A stretch of DNA of 64,000 nucleotides from Peptoniphilus ovalis. GTDB taxonomy: Bacteria; Bacillota; Clostridia; Tissierellales; Peptoniphilaceae. The DNA lies in contig NZ_JAHLQO010000003.1 of NCBI RefSeq assembly GCF_018919265.1, positions 62,001 through 126,000 on the forward strand. Direction: 5' to 3'. Position numbers and translations under genes: made by a program. Below the pieces are notes generated by a model. It ran no database searches, was not told where the DNA came from, and saw only the letters and a list, made by a program, of their open reading frames with translations. Below, piece by piece: positions 44,162-53,040 of this stretch; positions within the stretch are counted from its first letter, which is position 1; each line of letters opens with the position of its first letter.

Positions 44162-45133
44162 ATGAAAAATAATTTTAAAATTTTGATATCCATAGGTATT
44201 TTATTTTTAGGATTTGTTTTTACATTTTTTGGACTTAAAAATATGAGAAGTATGAAAACTTCTTATTTTAAAATTTCTAGAGAAAATACTAGTATATTGG
44301 CAGAGCTTGAAAATTCAAAGAAAAATTATGACTATTTAAATCAAACATTAAATAATAAAAAAACAAGAGTTGAAAATTTAAATAATGAGCTTGAAAAATT
44401 TGATATTATTTCTAGTAAAAGCTCTGAAATTGAAGATCTTAATTTAAAACTTCAAGATTCTATATTATTTTTTCAAAATAATTTTTTTGACAATTATTTT
44501 GAAAGTCATAATAAAATAAAGGATGAAAAGTCGTTAAATGGGATTTTTATAAACTCAGATTTAGATGATATTTCAATTAAATCAAATTTAGCTATGCTAC
44601 CTTATATTATAAATTCACCAATAAATTATGTATTAAATCAAAAAATAGGAAGACATAATGCAAAAGTTTATGAAAATTTAGGAATTTTAAAATATTTAGA
44701 AAATGGAGATAATTATTTAATTAAATCCATTATTTTAAATGATAGCTCTGAAATTTCAAATTTAGTTGAAGATAAAAATAAAATCTCTCTTTCAGTTAGA
44801 GATTATTATTCTGTTTATAAAAATATTTATAAGCAATCAATTTCTTCTAACAAATTTATAGATAGTAAGAATTTAAATTTTAATGACATTAATGAAAATG
44901 AAATAAAAAATAATAATGAATTTAATACATTAAACGCTATTGCTATTGAAATTCTTAACACTTCTGTAAACTATCTTAATGATTTTAACATTTCAAAAGA
45001 TGGGAAAGAGACAAAACTTTTAAATAATGAAGAAGTCTTGATGAGTGAAAAATCAATTGATAATAAAATAATTACAACTTATTATAATAATATTTATGGA
45101 TATGATTATAATTTTATAGATGAAATAAATTAA
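44162..45133 (+). CDS. Unknown membrane-anchored coiled-coil protein (second of a pair)
   Basis: A 323-residue unrecognised protein with the same layout as its upstream neighbour: N-terminal membrane span (about 7-23), a short coiled coil (about 40-105), then a helical domain rich in Asn, Ile and Ser. YENLGILKYLENG at 170-182 matches 10 of 13 residues with the end of the upstream protein. I start it at ATG 44162 after AAAAGGGTGCATA; an in-frame GTG at 44153 is inside that site. The two genes are one base apart and likely form a co-expressed, possibly interacting, surface or cell-envelope pair. Function cannot be assigned. Confidence 0.75.
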   Translation: MKNNFKILISIGILFLGFVFTFFGLKNMRSMKTSYFKISRENTSILAELENSKKNYDYLNQTLNNKKTRVENLNNELEKFDIISSKSSEIEDLNLKLQDSILFFQNNFFDNYFESHNKIKDEKSLNGIFINSDLDDISIKSNLAMLPYIINSPINYVLNQKIGRHNAKVYENLGILKYLENGDNYLIKSIILNDSSEISNLVEDKNKISLSVRDYYSVYKNIYKQSISSNKFIDSKNLNFNDINENEIKNNNEFNTLNAIAIEILNTSVNYLNDFNISKDGKETKLLNNEEVLMSEKSIDNKIITTYYNNIYGYDYNFIDEIN

Positions 45134-45160
45134 TGCTTGTGCATTTAAGTTGGGAGAAAA

Positions 45161-46312
45161 ATGGAAAGTAATTTAATTAGGCTGAATTATGATGACAAAG
45201 AAATAATATTAATACCAACTGCTCATGTTTCTGTAGAAAGTGCTAATCTTGTTAGAGAAACTATTGAGAAAGAGAATCCAGATTCAATTTGTATTGAACT
45301 TGATGAAGATAGGTATAAAAATTTAAAGAATCCTAATTCATGGAAAAATACTAATATTATAGATGTAATTAAACAAAAGAAGGTTGTACTTTTAATTGCA
45401 AATCTAATACTTAGTTCATATCAAAGAAATATAGCAAAAAAATTAAAGACAAATCCTGGTCAAGAGATGATGGAAGGGATGAAAGCTTCAGAAAAGTATG
45501 GAATTAATTTAGTACTTGCTGATAGAAATATTCAAACAACATTTTTAAGAATATGGAGAAAAATGGGTTTCTTTGAAAAGATAAAACTCATTTTTTCCTT
45601 TGTTTTAATGGATGATGATGAGGAAGTTTCTGAAGAGGATTTGCAGAAATTAATTAATAGAGACAATCTTGAGCTAGTAATTGATGATATGGCAAAGGAT
45701 TATCCTCAAATTGCAGAGACTCTTCTAAGAGAAAGAGATAAATATCTTGCTTATAATATAAAAAATGCACCTGGAAATAAAGTTATTGCCATTCTTGGCG
45801 CAGCACATACTCCAGGTGTTGAAAAAGAAATTTACAAAGATCAAGATATTGAAAAATTAAATAAAATTCCAGAAAAATCCTTTATGAGTAAAATAATTCC
45901 ATGGATAATACCTGTTTTAATTGTAATTCTTGTAATTCTAGGATTCAATCAAAATGTAGACACAGGAATTGAACAAATAAAATCATGGTTTTTATTTAAT
46001 TCAATATTAGCAGGACTTTTCACGGCTATATGTTTGCCTCATCCTTTAACTGTAATAACTGCTATAGTTACTGCACCATTTACGTCAATGAATCCAATGC
46101 TTGCATGTGGATGGTTTGCAGGATTATGCGAAGCTACTTTAAAGAAACCTACTGTTGATGATGTAAATAAAATTCCTGATGATATATTTAATTTTAAAAG
46201 TTGGATAAATAATAAATTTTTAAAAGCACTTCTTGTTGTAATACTAGCAAATTTAGGTTCTTCAATTGGAACTATTATTGCAGGAAGTAGAATAATTCAA
46301 ACTATAATATAA
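45161..46312 (+). CDS. TraB/PrgY (GumN)-family membrane protein
   Basis: A 383-residue protein of the TraB family, named for pheromone shutdown in enterococcal plasmids but widespread in chromosomes. The conserved cytoplasmic or exposed domain shows PTAHVS, SICIELDEDRY, NPGQEMMEGMKAS, LLRERDKYLAYNI and LGAAHTPGV, a putative metalloprotease-like set of Glu/His residues. The C-terminal third has about four membrane spans (from WIIPVLIVILVILGF on). ATG 45161 follows GTTGGGAGAAAA. A shared terminator separates it from the convergent thrE halves. Its substrate is unknown. Confidence 0.85.
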   Translation: MESNLIRLNYDDKEIILIPTAHVSVESANLVRETIEKENPDSICIELDEDRYKNLKNPNSWKNTNIIDVIKQKKVVLLIANLILSSYQRNIAKKLKTNPGQEMMEGMKASEKYGINLVLADRNIQTTFLRIWRKMGFFEKIKLIFSFVLMDDDEEVSEEDLQKLINRDNLELVIDDMAKDYPQIAETLLRERDKYLAYNIKNAPGNKVIAILGAAHTPGVEKEIYKDQDIEKLNKIPEKSFMSKIIPWIIPVLIVILVILGFNQNVDTGIEQIKSWFLFNSILAGLFTAICLPHPLTVITAIVTAPFTSMNPMLACGWFAGLCEATLKKPTVDDVNKIPDDIFNFKSWINNKFLKALLVVILANLGSSIGTIIAGSRIIQTII

Positions 46313-46350
46313 AAAAGATAATGAGAATAAAAACTCATTATCTTTTTTTT
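46311..46350. terminator. Bidirectional terminator between the TraB-family gene and the thrE pair
   Basis: AAAAAAGATAATGAG pairs perfectly with CTCATTATCTTTTTT over 15 bp around an 8-base loop. T runs on both strands let it stop the plus-strand TraB transcript and the minus-strand ThrE transcript; it overlaps the stop codon of the latter. Confidence 0.92.
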
Positions 46351-46778
46351 ATAAATATTTCTCTAAAAATTCTAAAAATCCCTTGTGATATAACAACTCC
46401 AAGTGCAAGAGCTGCAGATGTAAGAATTGTAAGAATTAATTGCTCTTGCATCTTGTCATAATTAGAATTTATAAAATTATACATTATATAATACATTCCC
46501 GCTCCAGGTACTAATGGTACAAGGCAAGGAATTAAAAAAACTGTCGCTGGTTTTTTATACATAATTGCCATGATTTCTGAAAATAGACCAATTAAAAATG
46601 CAGATATAAAATTTGAAACAATATAACTTGTATCAAAAGACTTAATTATCTCAAATATAAACCATATAAATCCACTTAATATTGAGGTAACTAGTCTTAC
46701 TCTATAAGGTAATTTAAAATAAATTGTAAATCCATAAGTGGCAAGTGCTGCCAATAAAAATTGCATTAAACTATTCAT
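46338..46778 (-). CDS. Threonine/serine exporter, ThrE domain 2 half (DUF3815 type)
   Basis: Second half of a split ThrE-like amino-acid exporter. The 146-residue protein has about five hydrophobic segments, starting NSLMQFLLAALATYGFTIYF, with the conserved IPCLVPLVPGAGMYYIMY. In Corynebacterium both domains are in one protein; Firmicutes commonly split them into two adjacent genes as here. Its start overlaps the end of the first half by four bases, so both halves are translated in a coupled way and should form one transporter. Export of Thr/Ser or small acids is inferred from the family. Confidence 0.88.
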   Translation of the reverse strand: MNSLMQFLLAALATYGFTIYFKLPYRVRLVTSILSGFIWFIFEIIKSFDTSYIVSNFISAFLIGLFSEIMAIMYKKPATVFLIPCLVPLVPGAGMYYIMYNFINSNYDKMQEQLILTILTSAALALGVVISQGIFRIFREIFIKKR

Positions 46779-47554
46779 AATAATGGCCCCATTAATTTAA
46801 GTCCTACACCGACTCCAAAAGCAATCGCAAGCGCAATAAAAAATGCTTTTATCATTGTAATAGCTCCTGTAATAAATTCACCACTCATAATATCTCTTAC
46901 TGAGTTAGTAATTGAAACTCCAGGAACTAAAATCATTATAACTCCTATGATAATATTATCAATATTTGAACCAATTCCAAATTTTACAAAAATTATTGCA
47001 AGAACAGAAGTTATAAAAGCAGCGATTATATTGTTTATAAAAAATGAAAACTTTAAAACGCTCAATTTATCAAAGATCCAAGCTACAAAAACTCCAATTA
47101 TAAAACTTCCTACAAAGTCCATTGCATCTCCACCAAATAACAATGTAAAAAAAGATGTAGCAATCCCAGCTCCAAAATATAATTTACCTTTATGCTCACT
47201 GGTGTGATCAATATCATAAAGAATGTCATATCCTTCTTGAATCGATAAGTCTTCTGTTACAAATTCTCTTGAAAAACTATTGACTCTATCAATTTTATAT
47301 AAGTTTGTATCAGATATAGTGATCTTTCTAAAATTGCTTAAAGTTTCTCCATCATATTCAATTGATAAAAAAATTGCTGAAGGTAGTGCATAGGATGAGA
47401 CATTTGAAATATTTGATACAGATTTACAAATTCTTTCAACTGTGTCTTCGGCTCTATAGCTTTCAGCACCATTTTGTATTAAAAGCGCACCCGTATATAG
47501 AGAAAGATTCATCAAATCCTTTGCTTCTTTAATACTGTTTAAAACCTTTGACAT
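46775..47554 (-). CDS. Threonine/serine exporter, ThrE N-terminal half (DUF1212 type)
   Basis: First half of the split ThrE-like exporter, 259 residues. The soluble N-terminal region (AKDLMNLSLYTGALLIQNGAES through VNSFSREFVTEDLS, spanning about 11-95) holds the family's conserved NGAE and is followed by about five membrane spans ending in VGVGLKLMGPL. The start codon lies behind GGTGATAAA on the minus strand and a TTGAGA/TATAAT promoter. These two genes are the only minus-strand genes in the window and are transcribed divergently from der. Confidence 0.9.
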   Translation of the reverse strand: MSKVLNSIKEAKDLMNLSLYTGALLIQNGAESYRAEDTVERICKSVSNISNVSSYALPSAIFLSIEYDGETLSNFRKITISDTNLYKIDRVNSFSREFVTEDLSIQEGYDILYDIDHTSEHKGKLYFGAGIATSFFTLLFGGDAMDFVGSFIIGVFVAWIFDKLSVLKFSFFINNIIAAFITSVLAIIFVKFGIGSNIDNIIIGVIMILVPGVSITNSVRDIMSGEFITGAITMIKAFFIALAIAFGVGVGLKLMGPLL

Positions 47555-47569
47555 TTTATCACCAAGTTA

Positions 47570-47598
47570 ATTATACTATCTAATTTTTTCATTCTCAA
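47570..47598 (-). promoter_or_regulatory. Promoter of the thrE pair (minus strand)
   Basis: Read on the minus strand: TTGAGA, 17-base spacer, TATAAT, about 15 bases before the ATG's upstream region. Confidence 0.75.
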
Positions 47599-47612
47599 TT
47601 AGAAATAGTAAA

Positions 47613-47641
47613 TTGAATCTATTTAACAGTTTTGATATAAT
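47613..47641 (+). promoter_or_regulatory. Promoter of der
   Basis: TTGAAT, 17-base spacer, TATAAT; back-to-back with the thrE promoter, about 15 bases apart. Confidence 0.75.
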
Positions 47642-47662
47642 TATCAAGATAGGGGTGATTAT

Positions 47663-48985
47663 ATGGAAATGCCCATAGTTTCAATAATTGGCAGACCTAA
47701 TGTAGGCAAGTCTACATTATTTAATAAAATTGTCGGTAGAAAAGTTTCTATAACAGAAGATACTCCTGGCGTTACTAGAGATAGAATTTATCAACCAGCC
47801 AGTTGGCTTAATTATAAATTTCTTTTAGTTGATACAGGTGGTTTAGATTTAAAAGATGAAGATATATTTATGTCTAGTATCAAGGCACAAATTGATATGG
47901 CATTGGAAACTTCTGATGTCGTAATCTTTTTAGTGGATGGTGCAGAAGGACTAAATCCAACTGATAGAGAAATTTCTCAATTTTTAAGAAAGACAAAAAC
48001 TAAAGTTATTTTAGCAGTAAATAAATTTGATTCTAAAATTACTCGTGAAAATATATACGATTTTTATGAATTAGGACTTGGAGAACCAATCGGTGTCAGT
48101 GCAGAACAAGGAATTGGTGTTGGCGATTTATTAGACGAAGTCGTAAAAGACTTAACTCCAATTGAAGATTTAGAAGATGATGATTTAATTAGAGTTACAT
48201 TGATTGGTAAGCCTAATGTCGGTAAATCTTCTTTATTAAATTATTTAACTGGAGAGAATAGATCTATTGTTACTAATATTCCTGGAACAACTAGGGACTC
48301 TATTGATTCTTTAATAAAACATAATGATAGTGAATATGTTTTTGTAGATACTGCTGGACTAAGAAAAAAGAAGAAAGTTGAAAAAGGAGTAGAAAGATAC
48401 TCTGTAATACGAACTCTTACAGCTATTGAAAGATCAAATGTATGTGTACTTATGATTGATGCTGTAGAGGGAGTGAGTGAACAAGATTCTAAAATTGTTG
48501 GATATGCTCATGATAATAATAAGGCAATAATTGTGGCTGTAAATAAATGGGATGCAGTGGAAAAAGAAACAAATACTATGAAAAAATATGAAAAGGAAAT
48601 TAGAGAAGAACTTCCTTTTATTAATTATGCTCCAATTATATTTATTTCAGCTAAAACTGGTCAAAGAGTAAGTGATTTTTTAGATTTAATTGAAGTCGTA
48701 AACAATAATTACAATCATAGAATTCAAACAGGAGTTTTAAATGATATTTTAAATAGAGCTGTACTTTCTAATCAACCTCCTTCCGATAAAGGTAAAAGAG
48801 GAAAATTATATTACGGTTCTCAAGTAAGTGTTAGGCCTCCGAGATTTTTATTATCCGTAAATGACAGACAATTATTTCACTTTTCATACATGAGATATCT
48901 TGAAAATCAAATTAGATCCACTTATTCATTTATTGGAACACCTATTATTTTAGATTTAAAAAATCGTGGAGAAAAGAATAAATGA
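47663..48985 (+). CDS. der: Ribosome biogenesis GTPase Der (EngA)
   Basis: Essential tandem GTPase for 50S assembly. The 440-residue protein contains two G domains: GRPNVGKST at 10-18 with DTPGVTRDR and NKFD, and GKPNVGKSS starting at 182 with GTTRDSID, DTAGLRKKKKV and NKWD, followed by the C-terminal KH-like domain (PPSDKGKRGKLYYGSQV region). The ATG at 47663 follows GGGGTGATTAT. plsY overlaps its stop by four bases, and the der-plsY-gpsA order is common in Clostridia. Confidence 0.98.
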   Translation: MEMPIVSIIGRPNVGKSTLFNKIVGRKVSITEDTPGVTRDRIYQPASWLNYKFLLVDTGGLDLKDEDIFMSSIKAQIDMALETSDVVIFLVDGAEGLNPTDREISQFLRKTKTKVILAVNKFDSKITRENIYDFYELGLGEPIGVSAEQGIGVGDLLDEVVKDLTPIEDLEDDDLIRVTLIGKPNVGKSSLLNYLTGENRSIVTNIPGTTRDSIDSLIKHNDSEYVFVDTAGLRKKKKVEKGVERYSVIRTLTAIERSNVCVLMIDAVEGVSEQDSKIVGYAHDNNKAIIVAVNKWDAVEKETNTMKKYEKEIREELPFINYAPIIFISAKTGQRVSDFLDLIEVVNNNYNHRIQTGVLNDILNRAVLSNQPPSDKGKRGKLYYGSQVSVRPPRFLLSVNDRQLFHFSYMRYLENQIRSTYSFIGTPIILDLKNRGEKNK

Positions 48986-49572
48986 CATATATCATAGTTT
49001 TTATAATCTCTTATTTTATAGGGACAATATCTGGAAGCTATATAATAGGCAAGGTATTTTTAAATAAAGATATAAGAAATTATGGATCTGGAAATGCTGG
49101 AACTACTAATGCTATGAGAGTTCTAGGAAAAAAAGCTGGAGTTTTAACCTTTTTAATTGACTTTTTAAAAGGTGTTTTTGTAACTTTTATTATAAATAAA
49201 TTTTTTGGTAATAATTATGTTCCACTAGGTATATTGGGAGCAGTGATTGGACATGATTTTCCATTTTATATGAATTTTAAAGGAGGAAAGGGAGTTGCGA
49301 CAACTCTTGGAGCTCTTGCTCTTTACAATCTTCCTCTAACTTTTATATGTTATTTATTTTGGGTTTTTGGAACAATAATATCTAAAATAGTTTCTTTAGG
49401 TTCAATATTATTTTTCCTTTCAATTATTTTTGTTTATCATATATTTTCTGATATTTCATTTAATAATGTTATTATCATAGATATTATTTCAATAATAGGA
49501 ATTATAAGACATAAAGACAATATTAAGAGATTATTTAATGGTACAGAAAATAAAATAGGAGGAAAAAAATGA
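48982..49572 (+). CDS. plsY: Glycerol-3-phosphate acyltransferase PlsY
   Basis: Membrane enzyme that acylates glycerol-3-phosphate with acyl-phosphate made by PlsX (gene at 9394). The 196-residue protein has about five membrane spans and the family loops SGSYIIGKVFLNKDIRNYGSGNAGTTNAMRV (about 18-48), HDFPFYMNFKGGKGVATTLG and RHKDNIKRLFNGTENK. It overlaps der and gpsA by four bases each (ATGA). GpsA next door supplies its glycerol-3-phosphate substrate. Confidence 0.97.
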   Translation: MTYIIVFIISYFIGTISGSYIIGKVFLNKDIRNYGSGNAGTTNAMRVLGKKAGVLTFLIDFLKGVFVTFIINKFFGNNYVPLGILGAVIGHDFPFYMNFKGGKGVATTLGALALYNLPLTFICYLFWVFGTIISKIVSLGSILFFLSIIFVYHIFSDISFNNVIIIDIISIIGIIRHKDNIKRLFNGTENKIGGKK

Positions 49573-50576
49573 ATATTACTCTTGTTGGCGGCGGTAGCTG
49601 GGGTACAGCAATCGCTAGATTATTAGTTAATAATGGACATAGTTTAAATTTTTGTATAAGAAATAAAACTGTTATAAAAGATTTAGAAAATAATAAAGAA
49701 AATTCTAAATATTTACCTGGTTCAAAATTTGAAAAAGATTTTAATTTAACAGATGATTTAAAATCTGTCATAAAAGATATTGATGTTTTTGTAATAGGTG
49801 TTCCAACATCAGCTTGTAGAGAAATTTTAGAATCTATTAAAGAAGATTTATCAAAAGATACTATTATAGTGAATTTATCAAAAGGGATTGAACTAGAAAC
49901 TCTTGATAGAATTTCTGAAATTTCAGAAGAAATTCTTCCAGATAATCCCTTTGTTGCATTGTCTGGTCCGTCTCATGCAGAAGAAGTAGGTAAGGATATA
50001 CCTACAACTGTTGTAGTATCTTCAAAAGATTTAGAGGCTGCAAGAATAATTCAAAAAGAATTTTCAACTTCTGTATTCAGAATATACACAAACCCTGATT
50101 TAATTGGAGTTGAAATGGGGGGAGCTTTAAAAAATATTATAGCTCTTGCTGCTGGTATGAATGACGGATTAGAATTTGGTGATAATTCTAAAGCAGCACT
50201 AATGACTCGTGGAATTTATGAAATGAGTAAACTTGGAATAGCTATGGGTGCAAATCCTCACACATTCAACGGTCTTTCTGGGATTGGAGACTTAATAGTA
50301 ACTTGTACAAGTATGCATTCTAGGAATAGAAGAGCGGGAATTTTAATTGGCAAGGGTCTTTCAATGGAGGAAGCTTGTAAAGAAGTTGGACAAGTTGTTG
50401 AAGGTGTAAAAACAGTTAAATCTGCATATAGACTTGCAAAGTTAAAGAATATTGAAATGCCTATAACAGATATTTTATATAAGGTATTATATGAAAATTA
50501 TGATCCTTTAATTGCAGTAAAAGATTTAATGACTAGAAAAAACAAAGATGAAATTGAGCAAATATTCTTTGAATAA
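49569..50576 (+). CDS. gpsA: Glycerol-3-phosphate dehydrogenase [NAD(P)+]
   Basis: Reduces dihydroxyacetone phosphate to sn-glycerol-3-phosphate for phospholipid head groups. The 335-residue chain has the N-terminal Rossmann motif GGGSWGTAIARLL, the catalytic-domain segments LSGPSHAEEVGKDIPT, GVEMGGALKNIIALAAGMNDGL (with the active-site Lys) and LSGIGDLIVTCTS. ATG 49569 overlaps the plsY stop and follows AGGAGGAAA. It ends the der-plsY-gpsA operon before a new promoter. Confidence 0.98.
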   Translation: MNITLVGGGSWGTAIARLLVNNGHSLNFCIRNKTVIKDLENNKENSKYLPGSKFEKDFNLTDDLKSVIKDIDVFVIGVPTSACREILESIKEDLSKDTIIVNLSKGIELETLDRISEISEEILPDNPFVALSGPSHAEEVGKDIPTTVVVSSKDLEAARIIQKEFSTSVFRIYTNPDLIGVEMGGALKNIIALAAGMNDGLEFGDNSKAALMTRGIYEMSKLGIAMGANPHTFNGLSGIGDLIVTCTSMHSRNRRAGILIGKGLSMEEACKEVGQVVEGVKTVKSAYRLAKLKNIEMPITDILYKVLYENYDPLIAVKDLMTRKNKDEIEQIFFE

Positions 50577-50596
50577 TATCATATTAAGCCATTATA

Positions 50597-50605
50597 TGGT
50601 ATAAT
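50597..50605 (+). promoter_or_regulatory. Extended -10 promoter upstream of the HlyD-like gene
   Basis: TGGTATAAT matches an extended -10; no good -35 is seen at the expected distance. It lies between gpsA and the TTG start at 50628. Confidence 0.5.
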
Positions 50606-50627
50606 TATTTTGTAAATAGGTGGTTTT

Positions 50628-51875
50628 TTGAAAAATTTTTTAAAAAAAAATAAATATTTTATAAGAAGACTATTTGCCCTCTTATTAATTCTTTTTATTT
50701 TTATCTTTATTTATAGAATAATTAGGGGAAATCGCAATAATGATTATAAAACTATTTTCCCAACTCTAACAACTTATGAAAAAGATATAAACACAAAGAT
50801 TTTTAATCTTTATGATGATAAAGTTTATTTTTCAAAAGGCGAGGGAATTGTTGTATTTAATGCTAGTGAAGGTCAAAAGGTACCACTTGGTTATGAGGTT
50901 GCATATCTAAATTTAATGGGAGATGTCTCTTCGTTTAAAGATGAACTAAATAAAATTGATGCAGCTATTAAACTTAAAAAAGGAATTAAACCTAATGATG
51001 ATGAAAAATCAAATAAATTTTCAAATGATATTCAAGATCTTGTAAAAGATAAAAAATATGAAAAAATTTATTATGATATAAATTCAATGGATTCTTCTGG
51101 GGTTCAAAATTTTAATAAACAGGAACTTGAAGAATATACCGAGCTTTCTCTTGAAACTCTTGAATCTAAGAAAAATGAGCTAGAAGAGAATATTTCAAAA
51201 TATAATTATTCTTATTTATCTGAATTTAGCGGTGTAGTTACTTATAAAATTGATGGAAACGAAGAATATTTTAAAATCGATGATTTAGATAAATTTACCT
51301 ATGACTACCTTAATATAAATTTTACTTTTTCAAATTTAGAAATGGAAACAAAGGTAAAAGAAGGAGATCCTTTATTTAAATTAATTAACAACTTAAGATG
51401 GAACCTAGCCTGTACTATAGATAATTCCAAGGACATAAAGGATTATAAAGTAGGTGACCTTGTAAAAATTCAAATTGAAGATATGAAAGATATCTACGGC
51501 AGTATTGCACAAATTAATAAAAATGAAAAGAATGCCGTAATAATCGTAAGCCTGGATAGATACTTTGAGGAAATGTATTCTAACAGGATTCACAAGGGTA
51601 AAATTATCGTAGAAAGAACTAAGGGTTATGAAATACCTAAGTCTACATTAATTACTAGAGATAATATGACAGGAGTATTTGTTCAAGAGATTAAGGGTCT
51701 TGTTAAATTTGTTCCAGTCGAAATTGTAAAAGAATATAAAGATACTGTATTTATTAACAGAGGGAATAAACAATCTGTAATTATGATTGGAGATAAGAGT
51801 TATAAAACTGTAACTGTTAATGATGCTTTAGTAATAAATCCAAAAACAGTTGATGAATCAAGGATTTTAAATTGA
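50628..51875 (+). CDS. HlyD-like membrane-anchored adaptor protein
   Basis: A 415-residue protein with a basic N-terminus, one membrane span (about 14-32), and an extracytoplasmic region resembling HlyD-type periplasmic adaptors: a biotinyl/lipoyl-like hairpin (YFSKGEGIVVFNASEGQKV), a coiled coil (about 165-200), and barrel-like C-terminal domains. No ABC or other transporter partner is adjacent; instead it precedes ylmE-sepF, as similar proteins do in other Clostridia, so an envelope or division role is possible. The start is TTG 50628 after AGGTGGTT. Confidence 0.75.
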   Translation: MKNFLKKNKYFIRRLFALLLILFIFIFIYRIIRGNRNNDYKTIFPTLTTYEKDINTKIFNLYDDKVYFSKGEGIVVFNASEGQKVPLGYEVAYLNLMGDVSSFKDELNKIDAAIKLKKGIKPNDDEKSNKFSNDIQDLVKDKKYEKIYYDINSMDSSGVQNFNKQELEEYTELSLETLESKKNELEENISKYNYSYLSEFSGVVTYKIDGNEEYFKIDDLDKFTYDYLNINFTFSNLEMETKVKEGDPLFKLINNLRWNLACTIDNSKDIKDYKVGDLVKIQIEDMKDIYGSIAQINKNEKNAVIIVSLDRYFEEMYSNRIHKGKIIVERTKGYEIPKSTLITRDNMTGVFVQEIKGLVKFVPVEIVKEYKDTVFINRGNKQSVIMIGDKSYKTVTVNDALVINPKTVDESRILN

Positions 51876-51884
51876 GGTGATATT

Positions 51885-52574
51885 TTGGATTTAAAAGAGA
51901 ATTTAGAAAAATTATATAATGAAATAAGTGAAGCTAAAGAAAGCTCAAATTTTAATAGAGATGTTAAATTAATAGCCGTTTCAAAAACTCATCCAGTTGA
52001 AATGATTAATGAATTTCACAAATTAGGTTTAAATGATTTTGGTGAAAATAAAGTTCAAGAACTTATTTCAAAATTCGATGAAGTAAATGGCGAAATTAAT
52101 TTTCATTTAATTGGAAATTTACAGACTAATAAAGTAAAATATATTTATAATAAAGTTAAATTAATTCAATCTTTAGACAGAATAAAGTTAGCCAAGGAAA
52201 TTGATAAAAGAGCTAAAGCCGATGACATTTCAGTTGATTGTCTAATTCAAATTAATATTGGAGAAGAAGAATCTAAATCTGGAATATTATATGAAGATAC
52301 TGAAAAGTTTATTTATGAACTTCAAGAATATGAATCTATTAATGTTAAGGGACTTATGGCTATAGCTCCAAATACTGGTGATGAATTACTTCTTAGAAAA
52401 TTATTTGAAAAAATGAATAAAATGTTTGAAAAACTTTCTTCGAATAATTTTGACAGAGTTGAAATGAAATATCTTTCAATGGGTATGAGTAATGATTTTA
52501 AACTAGCTATAAAAGAAGGGTCTAATATGATTAGAGTGGGCTCTAAACTATTTGGAAATAGAAATTATAATTAA
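51885..52574 (+). CDS. ylmE: PLP homeostasis protein YlmE/YggS
   Basis: Cytosolic PLP-binding protein that maintains pyridoxal-phosphate and amino-acid balance; not an active racemase. The 229 residues include the PLP-lysine region KLIAVSKTHP, FGENKVQEL, FHLIGNLQTNK, GLMAIAP and the C-terminal LSMGMSNDFKLAIKEGSNMIRVGS, the YggS signature. It starts at TTG 51885 after GAGGTGATATT. It opens the ylmE-sepF-ylmH division-gene group. Confidence 0.95.
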   Translation: MDLKENLEKLYNEISEAKESSNFNRDVKLIAVSKTHPVEMINEFHKLGLNDFGENKVQELISKFDEVNGEINFHLIGNLQTNKVKYIYNKVKLIQSLDRIKLAKEIDKRAKADDISVDCLIQINIGEEESKSGILYEDTEKFIYELQEYESINVKGLMAIAPNTGDELLLRKLFEKMNKMFEKLSSNNFDRVEMKYLSMGMSNDFKLAIKEGSNMIRVGSKLFGNRNYN

Positions 52575-52587
52575 TTAGGAGGATATT

Positions 52588-53040
52588 ATGGCAGAAAAAA
52601 CTATGGACAAACTAAAGAAAATTTTTGGTTTTGCAGAGGATTATGAATACGAGGATTTCGATGATGAATACACTGATGATGTATCTGAAAATGAAATCCC
52701 TGAAACTACCTCAGTAAGCAGTGTGTCTTCTCATAAACCTGTGAAAACTAGAACTAATTCAGCAAGTAACATGATTATTACAGTTCATGAACCACTAACT
52801 TATGATGAATCTCCACTAATCGTTGATGATTTAAGAGATTTTAAAGCAGTTGTACTAAACTTCGAGCAACTTGATATTGATGTTAAAAGACAAATCTTTG
52901 ATTTCGTAAGTGGTGCACTTTATGCATTAGATGGAAAAATGCAAAAAGTTAACAAAGACATCTTTATTTTAGCACCTAATAATGTTGAAATTGATGGTTT
53001 AAAAGAACAATTAAAAAATAATGGGATGTTTCCTTGGTAA
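52588..53040 (+). CDS. sepF: Cell division protein SepF
   Basis: Membrane-binding partner of FtsZ that helps assemble the septum in Gram-positives. The 150-residue chain has an N-terminal amphipathic segment (MDKLKKIFGFAED), an acidic/Ser-rich linker (about 20-60), and the conserved SepF core (VDDLRDFKAVVLNFEQLD and RQIFDFVSGALYALDG). ATG 52588 follows TTAGGAGG. ylmG, usually next, is missing; ylmH overlaps the stop by seven bases. ftsZ lies outside the window. Confidence 0.95.
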   Translation: MAEKTMDKLKKIFGFAEDYEYEDFDDEYTDDVSENEIPETTSVSSVSSHKPVKTRTNSASNMIITVHEPLTYDESPLIVDDLRDFKAVVLNFEQLDIDVKRQIFDFVSGALYALDGKMQKVNKDIFILAPNNVEIDGLKEQLKNNGMFPW

